A stretch of DNA of 64,000 nt from Vibrio rhizosphaerae (GTDB taxonomy: Bacteria; Pseudomonadota; Gammaproteobacteria; Enterobacterales; Vibrionaceae), in the NCBI RefSeq assembly GCF_024347095.1, contig NZ_AP024903.1, forward strand, positions 2,294,001-2,358,000, written 5' to 3'. Under the pieces are notes generated by a model. It did not search any database. It had not been told where the DNA came from and worked only from the letters and a program-made list of their open reading frames with translations. Position numbers and translations under genes: made by a program. Below, in pieces: positions 52,148-61,483 of this stretch; the stretch's first letter is position 1; every line of letters begins with the position of its first letter.

Positions 52148-53077
52148 ATGTTAAACGAATATTCTATTGCGATTCACGGCGGCGCTGGTGCGATGTCCAA
52201 AGGTAAGCTAACCGCGGAACAAGAAGCAGAAATTACGTCGGTACTGAACAATATTATCGAAGACGCTTTAGCCAGCCTGAAAGAAGGTGCCAGTGCACTG
52301 GATGTGGTTCAGCTGGCCGTCAATATGCTCGAGGATTGCGTCTGGTTTAATGCCGGCAAAGGCGCTGTATTCAATCACGCAGGTACCCATGAACTCGATG
52401 CATCAATCATGTGCGGTAAAACTCTTGACGCCGGTGCGGTATCGGGAATTCGTTACAGTCCGAATCCGATTAACGTGGCCCGCGCAGTCATGGATCACTC
52501 ACCGCATGTCTATCTGGGTGGTGAAGGTGCAGAACAGTTTGTGCGAGATATCGGGTTAGTCGAAGTGGATAACACCTACTTCTCCACAGAGATGCGCTAT
52601 CAACAACTTCAATCCGCGTTGAAAGCACAGGAAGTGATTCTGGAGCCGACCCAGAACGACTATAAATACGGAACGGTTGGTGCTGTCGCGCTAGATAAAC
52701 ACGGTAATCTGGCTGCCGCCACATCGACCGGCGGGATCACCAACAAACAATATGGTCGTATCGGCGATTCACCGATTATTGGCGCCGGAACTTATGCCAA
52801 CAATCAGACATGTGCCGTTTCAGCCACCGGCCATGGCGAGCACTTTCTAAGACATGTGGTCGCCCATAATATTTCTTCGCGCATGGCACTGGCAAACGAA
52901 AGTCTGGAACAGGCTGCCAACCATGTGGTTTTTGAAGACCTGAAAAGTACCGGTGGCAGTGGCGGCGTGATTGCGGTCGATCATCAAGGGAACATTGTCC
53001 TGCCATTCAACACCGAAGGGATGTACCGGGGCTGGGGCGGCTCAAACCAACCGGCACAAGCGAAGATTTACGAATAA
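52148..53077 (+). CDS. iaaA: Isoaspartyl peptidase / type III L-asparaginase (Ntn hydrolase)
   Basis: Removes isoaspartyl dipeptides and hydrolyses L-asparagine. The 309-residue precursor starts MLNEYSIAIHGGAGAMSKG and has WFNAGKGAVFNHAGTHELDA (quoted as FNAGKGAVFNHAGTHELDA) and the autocleavage site YGTVGAVALDKHGNLAAATS, where Thr of GTVG becomes the N-terminal nucleophile. ATST GG and GDSPIIGAGTYANN follow. The start at 52148 has AAGG six bases before it; the ATG two codons earlier is too close to that site. It lies 2-9 bases after aapP, so it is in the same operon. Confidence 0.92.
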   Translation: MLNEYSIAIHGGAGAMSKGKLTAEQEAEITSVLNNIIEDALASLKEGASALDVVQLAVNMLEDCVWFNAGKGAVFNHAGTHELDASIMCGKTLDAGAVSGIRYSPNPINVARAVMDHSPHVYLGGEGAEQFVRDIGLVEVDNTYFSTEMRYQQLQSALKAQEVILEPTQNDYKYGTVGAVALDKHGNLAAATSTGGITNKQYGRIGDSPIIGAGTYANNQTCAVSATGHGEHFLRHVVAHNISSRMALANESLEQAANHVVFEDLKSTGGSGGVIAVDHQGNIVLPFNTEGMYRGWGGSNQPAQAKIYE

Positions 53078-53167
53078 CCATTCACTTCGGTCCCACACTG
53101 GCATCATAAACCTTTCAATCGGCGTCAGACTTCCCTCTGGCTGGCGTCGGTTGTCCCCCTCATCGAT

Positions 53168-54064
53168 TTATTCGCTCTCAATCAATTTGTCCCCCGCCTC
53201 ACCAGAAGGCACACACGTTGCGAATTGTGCTTCAAGCCATTGCTGAAACTGTTGCTCTTGAGCTCCCGGGGCTTGTGATTGTCGCAATAGTACATAGCGA
53301 TAACCGGACAACATAAAGCCAAATGGAGCGACCAGTCTGCCCTTTGCTAAATCATCAGCGACCAAGGGATATGAACCGATTGCCGCCCCCAACCCGTCAA
53401 CAGCCGCTTGTAAGCAGAAATAAAAATGATCAAATGATTGACTGGCGCGGTTCCGGTGCAGGTCATGATTTGACAGACTTGACCAGTCTTCCCATGCACG
53501 ACGGCGCGTCTCACTGTGAAGCAAAACGATCGTTGAATAATCATGTTGAACCTGATGCCAGTATTCAGGAGACAATACAGGCCCGACCCACTCTTCCACT
53601 AACGGATGGACCTCGTAGTTGGACGGGAGATCAAAATCATCACGACGAATCGCCATAGATAAGCCCGCCTCGCCCAAAGTTACCGGTCCGCCCGCTGTGG
53701 ATAAGCGAATATCAACCCCGGAAGTCTGGTAATAATCAGCCAGTCTCGGCATCATCCACCGCATGGTTAATGTCGGCTCGCAGGAAACTTCAAGGTAGTC
53801 AACCGTGGCACTCTTTAGTTTATGAACCGCTGTATCTAACGCATCAAAAGCGACATTTGTGTACTGCTTAAGCAGCTCCCCCTCCGGCGTCAGCTTCAAT
53901 CCCCGTCCTTGCTTATAAAACAGCGACTGAGCAAGGTGAGCTTCTAATAATTTGATCTGCTTACTGACAGCACCGTGCGTGATATGAAGTTTATCTGCCG
54001 TCTCCGTGAAACTGGCAGACTCTGCGGCGATGTGAAAAACATGAAAGGCTTTCAAATGTCTCAT
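53168..54064 (-). CDS. LysR-family regulator (GcvA-like)
   Basis: A 298-residue regulator with the LysR helix-turn-helix FHVFHIAAESASFTETADKL then HITHGAVSKQIKLLEAHLAQ and the GcvA-type C-terminal domain (RWMMPRLADYYQTSGVDIRL, VADDLAKGRLVAPFG). The start at 54064 (MRHLKAFHVF) fits family alignment; an upstream TTG extension is unsupported. It is divergent from the LysE-type exporter and convergent with iaaA, so exporter control is the simplest guess. A short dyad GTGAG/CTCAC (54067-54081) sits just before its start. Confidence 0.88.
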   Translation of the reverse strand: MRHLKAFHVFHIAAESASFTETADKLHITHGAVSKQIKLLEAHLAQSLFYKQGRGLKLTPEGELLKQYTNVAFDALDTAVHKLKSATVDYLEVSCEPTLTMRWMMPRLADYYQTSGVDIRLSTAGGPVTLGEAGLSMAIRRDDFDLPSNYEVHPLVEEWVGPVLSPEYWHQVQHDYSTIVLLHSETRRRAWEDWSSLSNHDLHRNRASQSFDHFYFCLQAAVDGLGAAIGSYPLVADDLAKGRLVAPFGFMLSGYRYVLLRQSQAPGAQEQQFQQWLEAQFATCVPSGEAGDKLIESE

Positions 54065-54162
54065 GAGTGAGTTTTTCTCACATAAAGTGTGCAATTTTTT
54101 CGATTATAACTTGCCTTCTGATCGTTACAATAATCTCAAATCAACTGAATGAGAGAACCGAT

Positions 54163-54783
54163 ATGGAGATCACAAGCTATATTATTTTAGGATTGTTAAT
54201 TGTTATCAGCCCCGGTGCAGACTTTGTACTTGTGGTGAAAAATAGTCTGAGCAGTGGCAGAAAAGCAGGATGGTTAACCGGACTGGGCATTGGGGTTGGG
54301 GTCTGTATTCATATTACCTACTCTATCCTTGGGATTAGTCACTTATTGTCACAGAATATGGTACTGTTTAACATCATCAAATATGCTGGCTCAGCCTATT
54401 TAATCTACTTGGGGATCACTGGGATTTTTTGTTCAAAGCTGACCTTGAACCGTCAGGCAATATCCGGGCCCCGGCAAACGCACAATCCCCGCAAATATTT
54501 TACACAGGGCTTTTTCTGTAATCTGTTAAATCCGAAAACCATGCTGTTTTTTCTCAGTGTTTTTAGTCAGCTGGTCTCCCCGGATACGGATAACACCACG
54601 CCCGTTGCGTTGATTTATGGATTGTACATTTCTGTATTACATATGTTGTGGTTCTGCCTGATCGCGTTTCTGATCACTTCAGAGAAAGTATTAACCGTCT
54701 TCCAGAGGATTGGACACCGGATTAATCAGGCCTGTGGGGTCGGACTCATTGCCTTCGGTGCAACACTATCGCTCTCTCACTAA
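54163..54783 (+). CDS. LysE/RhtB-family amino-acid exporter
   Basis: A 206-residue inner-membrane protein with six helices. The N-terminus LLIVISPGADFVLVVKNSLS carries the LysE-family SPGPD-like motif, followed by GRKAGWLTGLGIGVGVCIH and the C-terminal FCNLLNPKTMLFFLSVFSQL. These proteins pump amino acids such as threonine, homoserine or lysine out of the cell. The start at 54163 (MEITSYI) gives the usual length; the longer frame runs back into the LysR gene. It could relieve amino-acid build-up from peptide or asparagine uptake by the neighbouring genes. Confidence 0.9.
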   Translation: MEITSYIILGLLIVISPGADFVLVVKNSLSSGRKAGWLTGLGIGVGVCIHITYSILGISHLLSQNMVLFNIIKYAGSAYLIYLGITGIFCSKLTLNRQAISGPRQTHNPRKYFTQGFFCNLLNPKTMLFFLSVFSQLVSPDTDNTTPVALIYGLYISVLHMLWFCLIAFLITSEKVLTVFQRIGHRINQACGVGLIAFGATLSLSH

Positions 54784-54801
54784 CTATCACTCTCTCACTA
54801 A
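54766..54801. repeat. 18-bp tandem duplication at the LysE stop codon
   Basis: CTATCGCTCTCTCACTAA (54766-54783) is followed directly by CTATCACTCTCTCACTAA, one mismatch. The first copy supplies the last five codons and stop of the exporter gene; the second is a spare, non-coding copy. Confidence 0.8.
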
Positions 54802-55135
54802 TGAACCGGATGAAATGACAACCTATGACTTGTTCCGGGCATACACGACAATAGCAAACTCATCATTTCCGGCATTCATAGACTAATGTGAAATAGCCAC
54901 TTATTTCATATCCATAAATGCGTAAAAAACAGAAATCAGGGTTGATATTTTATTTCAAAATAACATATGCAACATATTGAAAAAAATAGATTTGTAATAA
55001 CTTGGTGCAGAATGTAACCGATTGCACCGCAATAAATCAAAAAAGTGTCTTTTATTAGCAAAATACCCAGATTTTCATGGCACGAATCATGCTGTATTGG
55101 CATTGCAGTATTTTTTCTATTAAAAGGACTTTCTG
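54802..55135. other. 334-bp leader region of ansB
   Basis: AT-rich, with no supported gene. Elements resembling an ansB promoter are expected because E. coli ansB is controlled by CRP and FNR, but I see no convincing palindrome of either type. Confidence 0.5.
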
Positions 55136-56167
55136 ATGAAAAAAAGATATTTGGTTTCTGCAATCATGTTACTGACCAGCATGTCCGGTTATGCTGATAA
55201 TTTACCCCACGTAACCATCTACGCGACAGGCGGAACAATTGCAGGATCATCCGCTTCAAATGTGGATAGCACAGACTATAAGGCTGGGAGTTTAGGGGTT
55301 GATAAATTGATCCACGCCGTTCCGGAATTAAAAGGATTTGCTGATGTAAGCGGCGTTCAAATTGCGAACGTCGGGTCTCCTGATATCGACAAAAAGACAC
55401 TGCTGAATATGGCGAAAACAATTAATGCCGATTTAGCCAAGGATGAGACTCACGGGGTGGTGGTGACGCATGGCACAGATACATTAGAAGAGACGGCTTT
55501 TTTCTTAGATCTGACCGTGAACAGTAAAAAGCCGGTCGTCGTCGTTGGTGCCATGAGACCGGCAACAGCCATTAGTGCTGACGGTGCAATGAATCTATAT
55601 GATGCGGTAAAACTTGCCAGTGTGGATGAAGCAAACGGCCGCGGTACGATGGTTGCGATGAATGACCGGATTAGCCCGGCCTACTACGTCACCAAAACCA
55701 ATACGCACGCTGTAGAAACATTTCAGGCACCCGAGGCAGGTTATCTCGGTGGTTTTATCAGCGGGCAACCCTATTTTTATTACAAAAACACGCAGCCGAT
55801 GGAAAAGCCACATTTTGATATCTCAGATGTCAAAGCGCTGCCTAAGGTCGATATCTTATATAGCTATCAGGATCAGGATGATTCACTGATTAAAGCCGCG
55901 ATTAAAAATGGTGCAAAAGGGATTGTGATCGCCGGTACCGGCGATGGCTCAACGCCGTCCTGGATTCAGGATGCAATTAAAGATGCGATGAAGAAAGGAA
56001 TTCCTGTCGTCGTGGCGAGTCGTGTTTATACCGGTTATGTCTCAACTCATGAAAATGCGATTGGGTCAGGGTTCTATAATCCACAGAAATCAAAAGTTAT
56101 TCTAGAATTAGCATTAGCGAAAGGCGAATCCGTAGACGAAATTCGTAAATACTTTGCCAAGCTCTAA
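55136..56167 (+). CDS. ansB: Periplasmic L-asparaginase II
   Basis: Hydrolyses extracellular asparagine to aspartate and ammonia. The 343-residue protein has a signal peptide ending GYA (residues 1-20), the catalytic ATGGTIAGSS (Thr nucleophile), VVTHGTDTLEETAFFLDLTV (Thr-Asp-Thr) and VVGAMRPATAISADGAMNLY, all matching type II asparaginases. AAAAGGAC precedes its ATG. It stands alone with a terminator after it, and complements the cytoplasmic IaaA-type enzyme encoded 2 kb away. Confidence 0.95.
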   Translation: MKKRYLVSAIMLLTSMSGYADNLPHVTIYATGGTIAGSSASNVDSTDYKAGSLGVDKLIHAVPELKGFADVSGVQIANVGSPDIDKKTLLNMAKTINADLAKDETHGVVVTHGTDTLEETAFFLDLTVNSKKPVVVVGAMRPATAISADGAMNLYDAVKLASVDEANGRGTMVAMNDRISPAYYVTKTNTHAVETFQAPEAGYLGGFISGQPYFYYKNTQPMEKPHFDISDVKALPKVDILYSYQDQDDSLIKAAIKNGAKGIVIAGTGDGSTPSWIQDAIKDAMKKGIPVVVASRVYTGYVSTHENAIGSGFYNPQKSKVILELALAKGESVDEIRKYFAKL

Positions 56168-56212
56168 AAATAACTTTTAAATCAAATTGATATAATGACA
56201 AATAACCAAAAT

Positions 56213-56239
56213 AAAAAGGATGGGTTTCCATCCTTTTTA
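56213..56239 (+). terminator. Rho-independent terminator after ansB
   Basis: AAAAAGGATGG (56213-56223), loop GTTT, CCATCCTTTTT (56228-56238): an 11-bp stem with a T-run, 45 bases after the ansB stop. Confidence 0.9.
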
Positions 56240-56615
56240 TTACCATTCTCACCATACACCCGATGCTTCGGCACAATTCAAATAATCAATCAAGACAAGA
56301 TGATAGAGAAAGTAAGAAAATGTTGCGTGTGCCAATCAACACTCGCTGAACGTTAACCAAATTTTTATCTATTTATAACAGACAAAACCAAGATAATTTC
56401 ATATGAAACATAAAAAACCAACCAGTAAAACCAACTAAACAACAAAAAAAACAGAGTAAAATTCCATTTTATCAGTTATTGCATATAAAACATGAATTTG
56501 AGTAGAAACTCAATTTTTTATCGCATAGACTTATTCTTGTATTGACTATAATTATAATCTCACGTCATTAATGGCTTCTTTTATACAACTGACCTTCAAC
56601 TACTGACGTGCTAAG
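56240..56615. other. 376-bp AT-rich spacer before the chemoreceptor gene
   Basis: Contains no supported gene or clear hairpin. It must hold the chemoreceptor promoter; I could not see a confident sigma-28 or sigma-54 site. Confidence 0.5.
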
Positions 56616-58229
56616 ATGATGAAAAATATCTCAACCAAATTATTATTGATACCATTATTATTTTCCCTCGCTCTATTTAGTGTGCATACCTTAAATGGTA
56701 TGGTTTCACGCGAAGTGATGAATCGATTTGAATCGGTATATCTGGATCGTGTCGTTCCATTAGCAGACTTGAAAAAGATCTCTGATTTATATGCTGTAAA
56801 TTTGATTGATGCCGCCAACAAATATCATGTTGGCCTGCTGACAAAAACGCAACTCTACTCAAGCATTCCAGATGCAATGAGTCAGGCAAAGAGCATTTGG
56901 CAAGCTTACCTAAACACATCATTAACCGGCAAAGAAATAGCGTTAACTCAACGCCTGAATGCCAAGTTTCAAGAGATTGACTCAACGATTCCACAATTGT
57001 TAGTTCAACATAAGAATAATCAAATTGACGATACCACGTTGATCAAACAGCTTTATCAACTTATCGATGCCATGGGGGGAGATTTAACCTCATTAATTAA
57101 TCTGCAGCTGAATGTATCGAATCAAGAATTTACCCTGTCACAAAGCGAATTAAAAAGCGCGACATTCTGGGGATGGGTGATTACACTCTCAACGTCATTG
57201 TTTGTCTCTTTACTCTCCTTTTGGTTTGCCAAAAGAGAAGTAAGAAATTTACCCAAAATCGTCGCATGGTTAAAATCGCTTGCTGAAGGGACGGTCAGCC
57301 GGGAAAAATTACCGTTGAGCAACAATGAGCTCGATAGTATATCCGCATCGCTAGATACCTTATCGGCCCAGTTATCGAGTGTGGTTTCAGAGAGCCAGCA
57401 TGTGATGCATGCCATCAAGATGAAGCAAGATCAATCGCTACAATTGGTTGAGCAGAACCGGACCAACTCCTTTGAGGAACTCTCTTCGGTTGAACAAGTG
57501 GCGACCGCCTCAGCAGAACTGGCATCGACGGCCCACGATGTCGCAACCAATGCGGTTAAAGCCGAAGAAGCGGCTGCGCAAGCCAATCACATCATCGGCT
57601 CCAGTCAGTCGATTCTGAACAACTCGACGCAAACCACCGAAGAAATCAGTGCTTCGATTCTTGATGCGAAAGAGATCGTCAACCGACTGAGAGAATATTC
57701 AGAAAACATTAATACGGTTGTTGAGGTGATCAATAATATCTCTGAACAAACCAATCTATTAGCGCTCAATGCTGCAATTGAAGCTGCGCGTGCCGGCGAA
57801 CATGGCCGAGGTTTTGCGGTTGTCGCCGATGAAGTGAGAGCGTTAGCCGGAAAGACGCAGAAGTCCACCATTGATATTCAGAAAATCATCTCACAACTGC
57901 AAGAGCAATCCCTGCTTGCCGATGATTCAATGAGTCAAAATGTTGAATTGATGGTTTCCGCGAAAACCGCAACAGAGGAGTTAGCCCGCTCGTTTGAGGT
58001 TATCTCTGCGGAAGTAACTCAAATTACCGAAGTGAATGCCATTGTGGCAACCGCTTCTGAAGAGCAAAGTGCTGTCACTCAGGATATCTCAAAACAGCTT
58101 GAAGAGATTAATACGCTTGTACAACAGAACATTAAGGGTATTGAAGAGAGCTCAAAATCAAATCAGGATGTGAGTCAACTCGCTGAACAGCTACACACCA
58201 AGCTCTCTTTCTTCAAAGTAACACAATAA
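56616..58229 (+). CDS. Methyl-accepting chemotaxis protein
   Basis: A 537-residue chemoreceptor. The first helix ([18 protein letters not shown], about 10-27) and second ([20 protein letters not shown], about 185-205) flank a periplasmic four-helix-bundle domain of about 155 residues (MCP four-helix type). A short HAMP-like region follows, then the signalling hairpin with [20 protein letters not shown] and [18 protein letters not shown]. Methylation-type helices with QE-rich segments lie on both sides. The C-terminus has no CheR-tethering pentapeptide. The ligand is unknown. It is a single-gene unit ended by a strong terminator. Confidence 0.94.
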   Translation: MMKNISTKLLLIPLLFSLALFSVHTLNGMVSREVMNRFESVYLDRVVPLADLKKISDLYAVNLIDAANKYHVGLLTKTQLYSSIPDAMSQAKSIWQAYLNTSLTGKEIALTQRLNAKFQEIDSTIPQLLVQHKNNQIDDTTLIKQLYQLIDAMGGDLTSLINLQLNVSNQEFTLSQSELKSATFWGWVITLSTSLFVSLLSFWFAKREVRNLPKIVAWLKSLAEGTVSREKLPLSNNELDSISASLDTLSAQLSSVVSESQHVMHAIKMKQDQSLQLVEQNRTNSFEELSSVEQVATASAELASTAHDVATNAVKAEEAAAQANHIIGSSQSILNNSTQTTEEISASILDAKEIVNRLREYSENINTVVEVINNISEQTNLLALNAAIEAARAGEHGRGFAVVADEVRALAGKTQKSTIDIQKIISQLQEQSLLADDSMSQNVELMVSAKTATEELARSFEVISAEVTQITEVNAIVATASEEQSAVTQDISKQLEEINTLVQQNIKGIEESSKSNQDVSQLAEQLHTKLSFFKVTQ

Positions 58230-58273
58230 TTGCCGGCAAAGTGCTACGCTTTTAGCGGTATCTGTCCTGCACA

Positions 58274-58303
58274 AAAATGCCACCGGTTCAACGGTGGCAT
58301 TTT
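58274..58303 (+). terminator. Rho-independent terminator after the chemoreceptor
   Basis: AAAATGCCACCG (58274-58285) and CGGTGGCATTTT (58292-58303) form a perfect 12-bp stem with loop GTTCAA, followed by a T-rich run; it can also stop leftward transcription. Confidence 0.92.
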
Positions 58304-58406
58304 ATTTGAGTGTTAGAGAGATCGCCTGACCGACTAACCTCACCAATCTATCGGCTAAGCGACGATATCTCACCTGTTACGGTCATCAATGTAACACCTC
58401 TGATGA

Positions 58407-59903
58407 TTACCCTTCGCGGGTTTTAAATGATTTCAGAATCGAACGAATTTGAACTAAAACCACCACAGCAAAGCAGGTCGCAAGTACCATTGACACCGGA
58501 CGCTCAACGAAAGCCAGAATATTCCCGTCCGATTTAATCAGCGATGAGAGTAAGTTTTTCTCCAGCATCGGCCCCAGAATCATCCCTAATATAATCGGAG
58601 AGATAGGATACTGCGCACGTTGTAATAAATATCCGACAACCCCCATCCCCAACATAACAATGATTGAAGAGAGTGAATTATTAATCGCAAACGAACCCAC
58701 CGTACTGAAAATAATAATAATCGGATACAGGATCGCTTTATCAATAAAGATCACGCGTTTAATGAAATTCACCACAATTGTCGCTAACGGAATCAACATC
58801 AAGTTGGCAATGAAAAACAAGATAAATACCGCATAAAGTTTCTCGGGATGGAATAAGAACAGGGTTGGCCCGGGGTTCATATCCTTCATATACAAAACAC
58901 CGATAATAATCGCAGCGGCAGAATCGCCGGGGATCCCAAAGACCAGCGAGGGAATCCAACTCCCGGCCAGACTGGCATTGTTACTCGATGATGCATCAAT
59001 AATGGCTTCTTCCGAACCTTTACCGTACTTCTCCGGGGTTTTGGAAAACTTTTGTGACAGCGCATAGGAGATCCATGCGGCGATGTCAGCACCGGCTCCC
59101 GGCAACGCCCCGATCAGTGTTCCCAACACGCTACTACGACCGATATTGAGCTTGTAGCGCCACATGGTTTTCGGTATTCCCTTAAACAGATTAAAGCTCG
59201 ACTGAGTCGGGATCACATCTTGTTTTTTACTGGTAATCCGGCCCGCGTAGTATTCAATCGCACCGGAAATGGCAAACAGACCGATCATTGCAGGGATGAA
59301 ACTGACGCCTTGCAACATACTCACCTGACCAAAGGTAAAGCGTGGCACACCGGTAATCTGATCATAACCGACACAGGCGAGGAGCAAACCAAGACATAAT
59401 GTCATCATCCCTTTAACCGGTTGGTTCCCGACCACCAATGTTGCACAGGTCAGCCCCAGCAGTGAGAGCCATGTATATTCATAAGAGCTGAACTTTAAGG
59501 CAAACCGGGCTAAGGCCGGTGCAGCAAACATCAGAATAAACGCACCGATCACACCACCGATCACCGAGCTGGTCAGGCCAATGCCCAGCACGCGATTTAA
59601 TTTGCCCTGCTTGACCAGCTCATTGGAGTCGGCAACATAGGCAGCGGAGGCTGGCGTGCCGGGAATTCTCAGCAATGCGCCGGGAATATCACCGGCATAG
59701 ATGGATGATGCACCGATAGAAATCATCAGCGCAAGAGCAGGAATCGGATCCATAAAGAACGTAAATGGCACCATCAAGGCCACAGCCATCGTCGCGGTCA
59801 GCCCGGGAATCGAGCCGACGATAAGGCCGAACAACCCCGCAGCAATCACCGCGAGAATCGCGCTCATATCGATATACTGAAATGCTTCGATTAAAACAGA
59901 CAT
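58407..59903 (-). CDS. tctA: Tripartite tricarboxylate transporter, large permease TctA
   Basis: A 498-residue inner-membrane protein with about twelve helices. The family signature GLIVGSIPGLTATMAVALMV (residues about 24-43) and the repeated IPGTPASAAYVADSNELV, VGNQPVKGMMTLCLG, LGTLIGALPGAGADIAAWIS, and VFGIPGDSAAAIIIGVLYMK match TctA. It forms the ion-driven channel for di- and tricarboxylates or sugar acids delivered by TctC. It is the last gene of the operon, 8 bases after tctB. Confidence 0.94.
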   Translation of the reverse strand: MSVLIEAFQYIDMSAILAVIAAGLFGLIVGSIPGLTATMAVALMVPFTFFMDPIPALALMISIGASSIYAGDIPGALLRIPGTPASAAYVADSNELVKQGKLNRVLGIGLTSSVIGGVIGAFILMFAAPALARFALKFSSYEYTWLSLLGLTCATLVVGNQPVKGMMTLCLGLLLACVGYDQITGVPRFTFGQVSMLQGVSFIPAMIGLFAISGAIEYYAGRITSKKQDVIPTQSSFNLFKGIPKTMWRYKLNIGRSSVLGTLIGALPGAGADIAAWISYALSQKFSKTPEKYGKGSEEAIIDASSSNNASLAGSWIPSLVFGIPGDSAAAIIIGVLYMKDMNPGPTLFLFHPEKLYAVFILFFIANLMLIPLATIVVNFIKRVIFIDKAILYPIIIIFSTVGSFAINNSLSSIIVMLGMGVVGYLLQRAQYPISPIILGMILGPMLEKNLLSSLIKSDGNILAFVERPVSMVLATCFAVVVLVQIRSILKSFKTREG

Positions 59904-59911
59904 ATTCGCTC

Positions 59912-60349
59912 CTATGACCAGAAACCTTCAGGTAATGCAACCATCAGGATATGTCCGAAAACATAATAAATAATGCCTGAAGACAACACCGAAAAGACCA
60001 GATTCATTAATATTTTCTGAGGGTTACGCAAACACATCAGGCCGAATAACAACCCGGTCGCACAAATCAGAAAACCCAGATAAGAAATTAAAAAGGTAAA
60101 TAATCCGATTGATACGATCACCAGCAGTAACGCCCGGATTTCTAAAGCCGTCAGCCGTAGTTTTTCTGGTCGCTGACGCAGGTGAATTACGGCATCCAGT
60201 ACGGTAAACAGCAACAAAAAAGCGCTGAGAATCGTTGGCATATATCCCGCGCCATAAGAGCCGATACCACCATATTGCTGGATACTGGTAATAAGTATAA
60301 GCAGGGAAAAAATCCCAAGGATAAATTGGGAAAGCGGTAATGAACGCAT
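59912..60349 (-). CDS. tctB: Tripartite tricarboxylate transporter, small subunit TctB
   Basis: A 145-residue membrane protein with four helices. The segment GSYGAGYMPTILSAFLLLFT and the C-terminal NLVFSVLSSGIIYYVFGHIL with LMVALPEG are typical of TctB proteins. It assists TctA in the membrane. It lies between tctC and tctA with short spacers. Confidence 0.88.
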   Translation of the reverse strand: MRSLPLSQFILGIFSLLILITSIQQYGGIGSYGAGYMPTILSAFLLLFTVLDAVIHLRQRPEKLRLTALEIRALLLVIVSIGLFTFLISYLGFLICATGLLFGLMCLRNPQKILMNLVFSVLSSGIIYYVFGHILMVALPEGFWS

Positions 60350-60458
60350 AAGTTACCTACGTTTTTCTGAGAGCCTATATTGATTACACATCACAACAGG
60401 CTAAATACCCCGGGCGGAAACCAAAGTCACCGCCCCTAGATTATTTCAACGGATGGGA

Positions 60459-61412
60459 TTACTTCAGCTTATTGATGAGTTTTCCGTATTTCTCATCTTC
60501 CGACTTCATGAAGTTCCCCAAATCTTTACCGTACAATGGGTATACTTCAAACCCTTGCTTGGTGGCAAAATTCTGGAGTTTCCCTTCTTCAAATACGGTT
60601 TTCATCGTCGCAATGAGTTTTTCCTGCACATCGTGAGGAATTCCGGCTGGCGCCACTAAAGCATTCCATGTTGAAAAACTGTATTTATACGGTGTGACCT
60701 GCTGGAAGACCGGGATATCTTTGTACAGTCCGGTATTGGTTTCGGCCATGGTGGCTAAGTTTTTGACCATCCCGGCTTCAACCATACTTTTCGCTTCGCC
60801 CGGAGAAGACGTGGTAAAGTCAATCCCGCCGGAAACCAGCTCCATCAACGCAGAACTTGAACCTTCAGAAGGCACATAAGTGACAGAATCGGTCGGAACG
60901 CCCATCGCATCCAGCATCCCAATCAGGTTTAAATGCCAGCCTGAATTGAGGCCGCTTCCCGATGCTTTCAGTTTACCCGGATGCTTCTTGATGTAATCCG
61001 TCAGCTGATTCACATCTTTAAATTGGGAGTTGGTTGCGACCTGAATCCCACCGAGGTTCACAGCCAATCGCGTGATCGGGGTATAGTTCTGATAGTTCAG
61101 ATCCGTCATCCCCTGATGGTGCATCATGGCGATTTCAACGGTTGCAACACCCAGCGTATAACCGTCGGGCTTGGCTTTTGCCATTGCATCATGTCCGACA
61201 ACACCGGCACCACCAGTGCGGTTTACCACGTTGACATTGACACCGAGTTGCTCTTGCAATCCTTCTGCCACCAAGCGGGCGACCGTATCGGTGTTACCAC
61301 CGGCACCCCATGGGACGATAATTTTAATCGGTTTATCCGGCCACGCAGCCATAGCACTGGTTGAAGCCAATAGCGCAGCGGTAATCAGACTGATTTGTAG
61401 GGGATGTTTCAT
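60459..61412 (-). CDS. tctC: Tripartite tricarboxylate transporter, periplasmic binding protein TctC
   Basis: A 317-residue periplasmic receptor with a signal peptide (1-22, ending AMA). It shows WPDKPIKIIVPWGAGGNTDT, VNRTGGAGVVGHDAMAKAKP then DGYTLGVATVEI, and the C-terminal VAPAGIPHDVQEKLIATMK, hallmarks of the Bug/TctC family. AGGAGCGCC precedes the ATG. It binds a carboxylate ligand, probably the substrate of the DapA-like lyase encoded next to it. Confidence 0.93.
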   Translation of the reverse strand: MKHPLQISLITAALLASTSAMAAWPDKPIKIIVPWGAGGNTDTVARLVAEGLQEQLGVNVNVVNRTGGAGVVGHDAMAKAKPDGYTLGVATVEIAMMHHQGMTDLNYQNYTPITRLAVNLGGIQVATNSQFKDVNQLTDYIKKHPGKLKASGSGLNSGWHLNLIGMLDAMGVPTDSVTYVPSEGSSSALMELVSGGIDFTTSSPGEAKSMVEAGMVKNLATMAETNTGLYKDIPVFQQVTPYKYSFSTWNALVAPAGIPHDVQEKLIATMKTVFEEGKLQNFATKQGFEVYPLYGKDLGNFMKSEDEKYGKLINKLK

Positions 61413-61440
61413 GTTGGCGCTCCTGTAATATTATTGATTC

Positions 61441-61483
61441 GTTCAGGTAAAGGTTCAGGTAAAAGTCGTTCTGTAGACGACTT
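61441..61483. promoter_or_regulatory. Tandem 12-bp repeat and hairpin between the lyase gene and tctC
   Basis: GTTCAGGTAAAG (61441-61452) and GTTCAGGTAAAA (61453-61464) are tandem copies. Next to them AAGTCGT (61463-61469) pairs with ACGACTT (61477-61483), a hairpin that overlaps the lyase stop codon and is followed on the minus strand by TTTT. It may end part of the transcript, leaving the rest for tctCBA. Confidence 0.55.

Noticed and set aside
54802..55135. CRP or FNR site before ansB
   Set aside because: TGTGA occurs near 54890 but lacks its symmetrical partner; not enough for a call.
54936..55163. 75-codon minus frame across the ansB leader and start
   Set aside because: Overlaps the ansB signal peptide start on the other strand and has no ribosome site.
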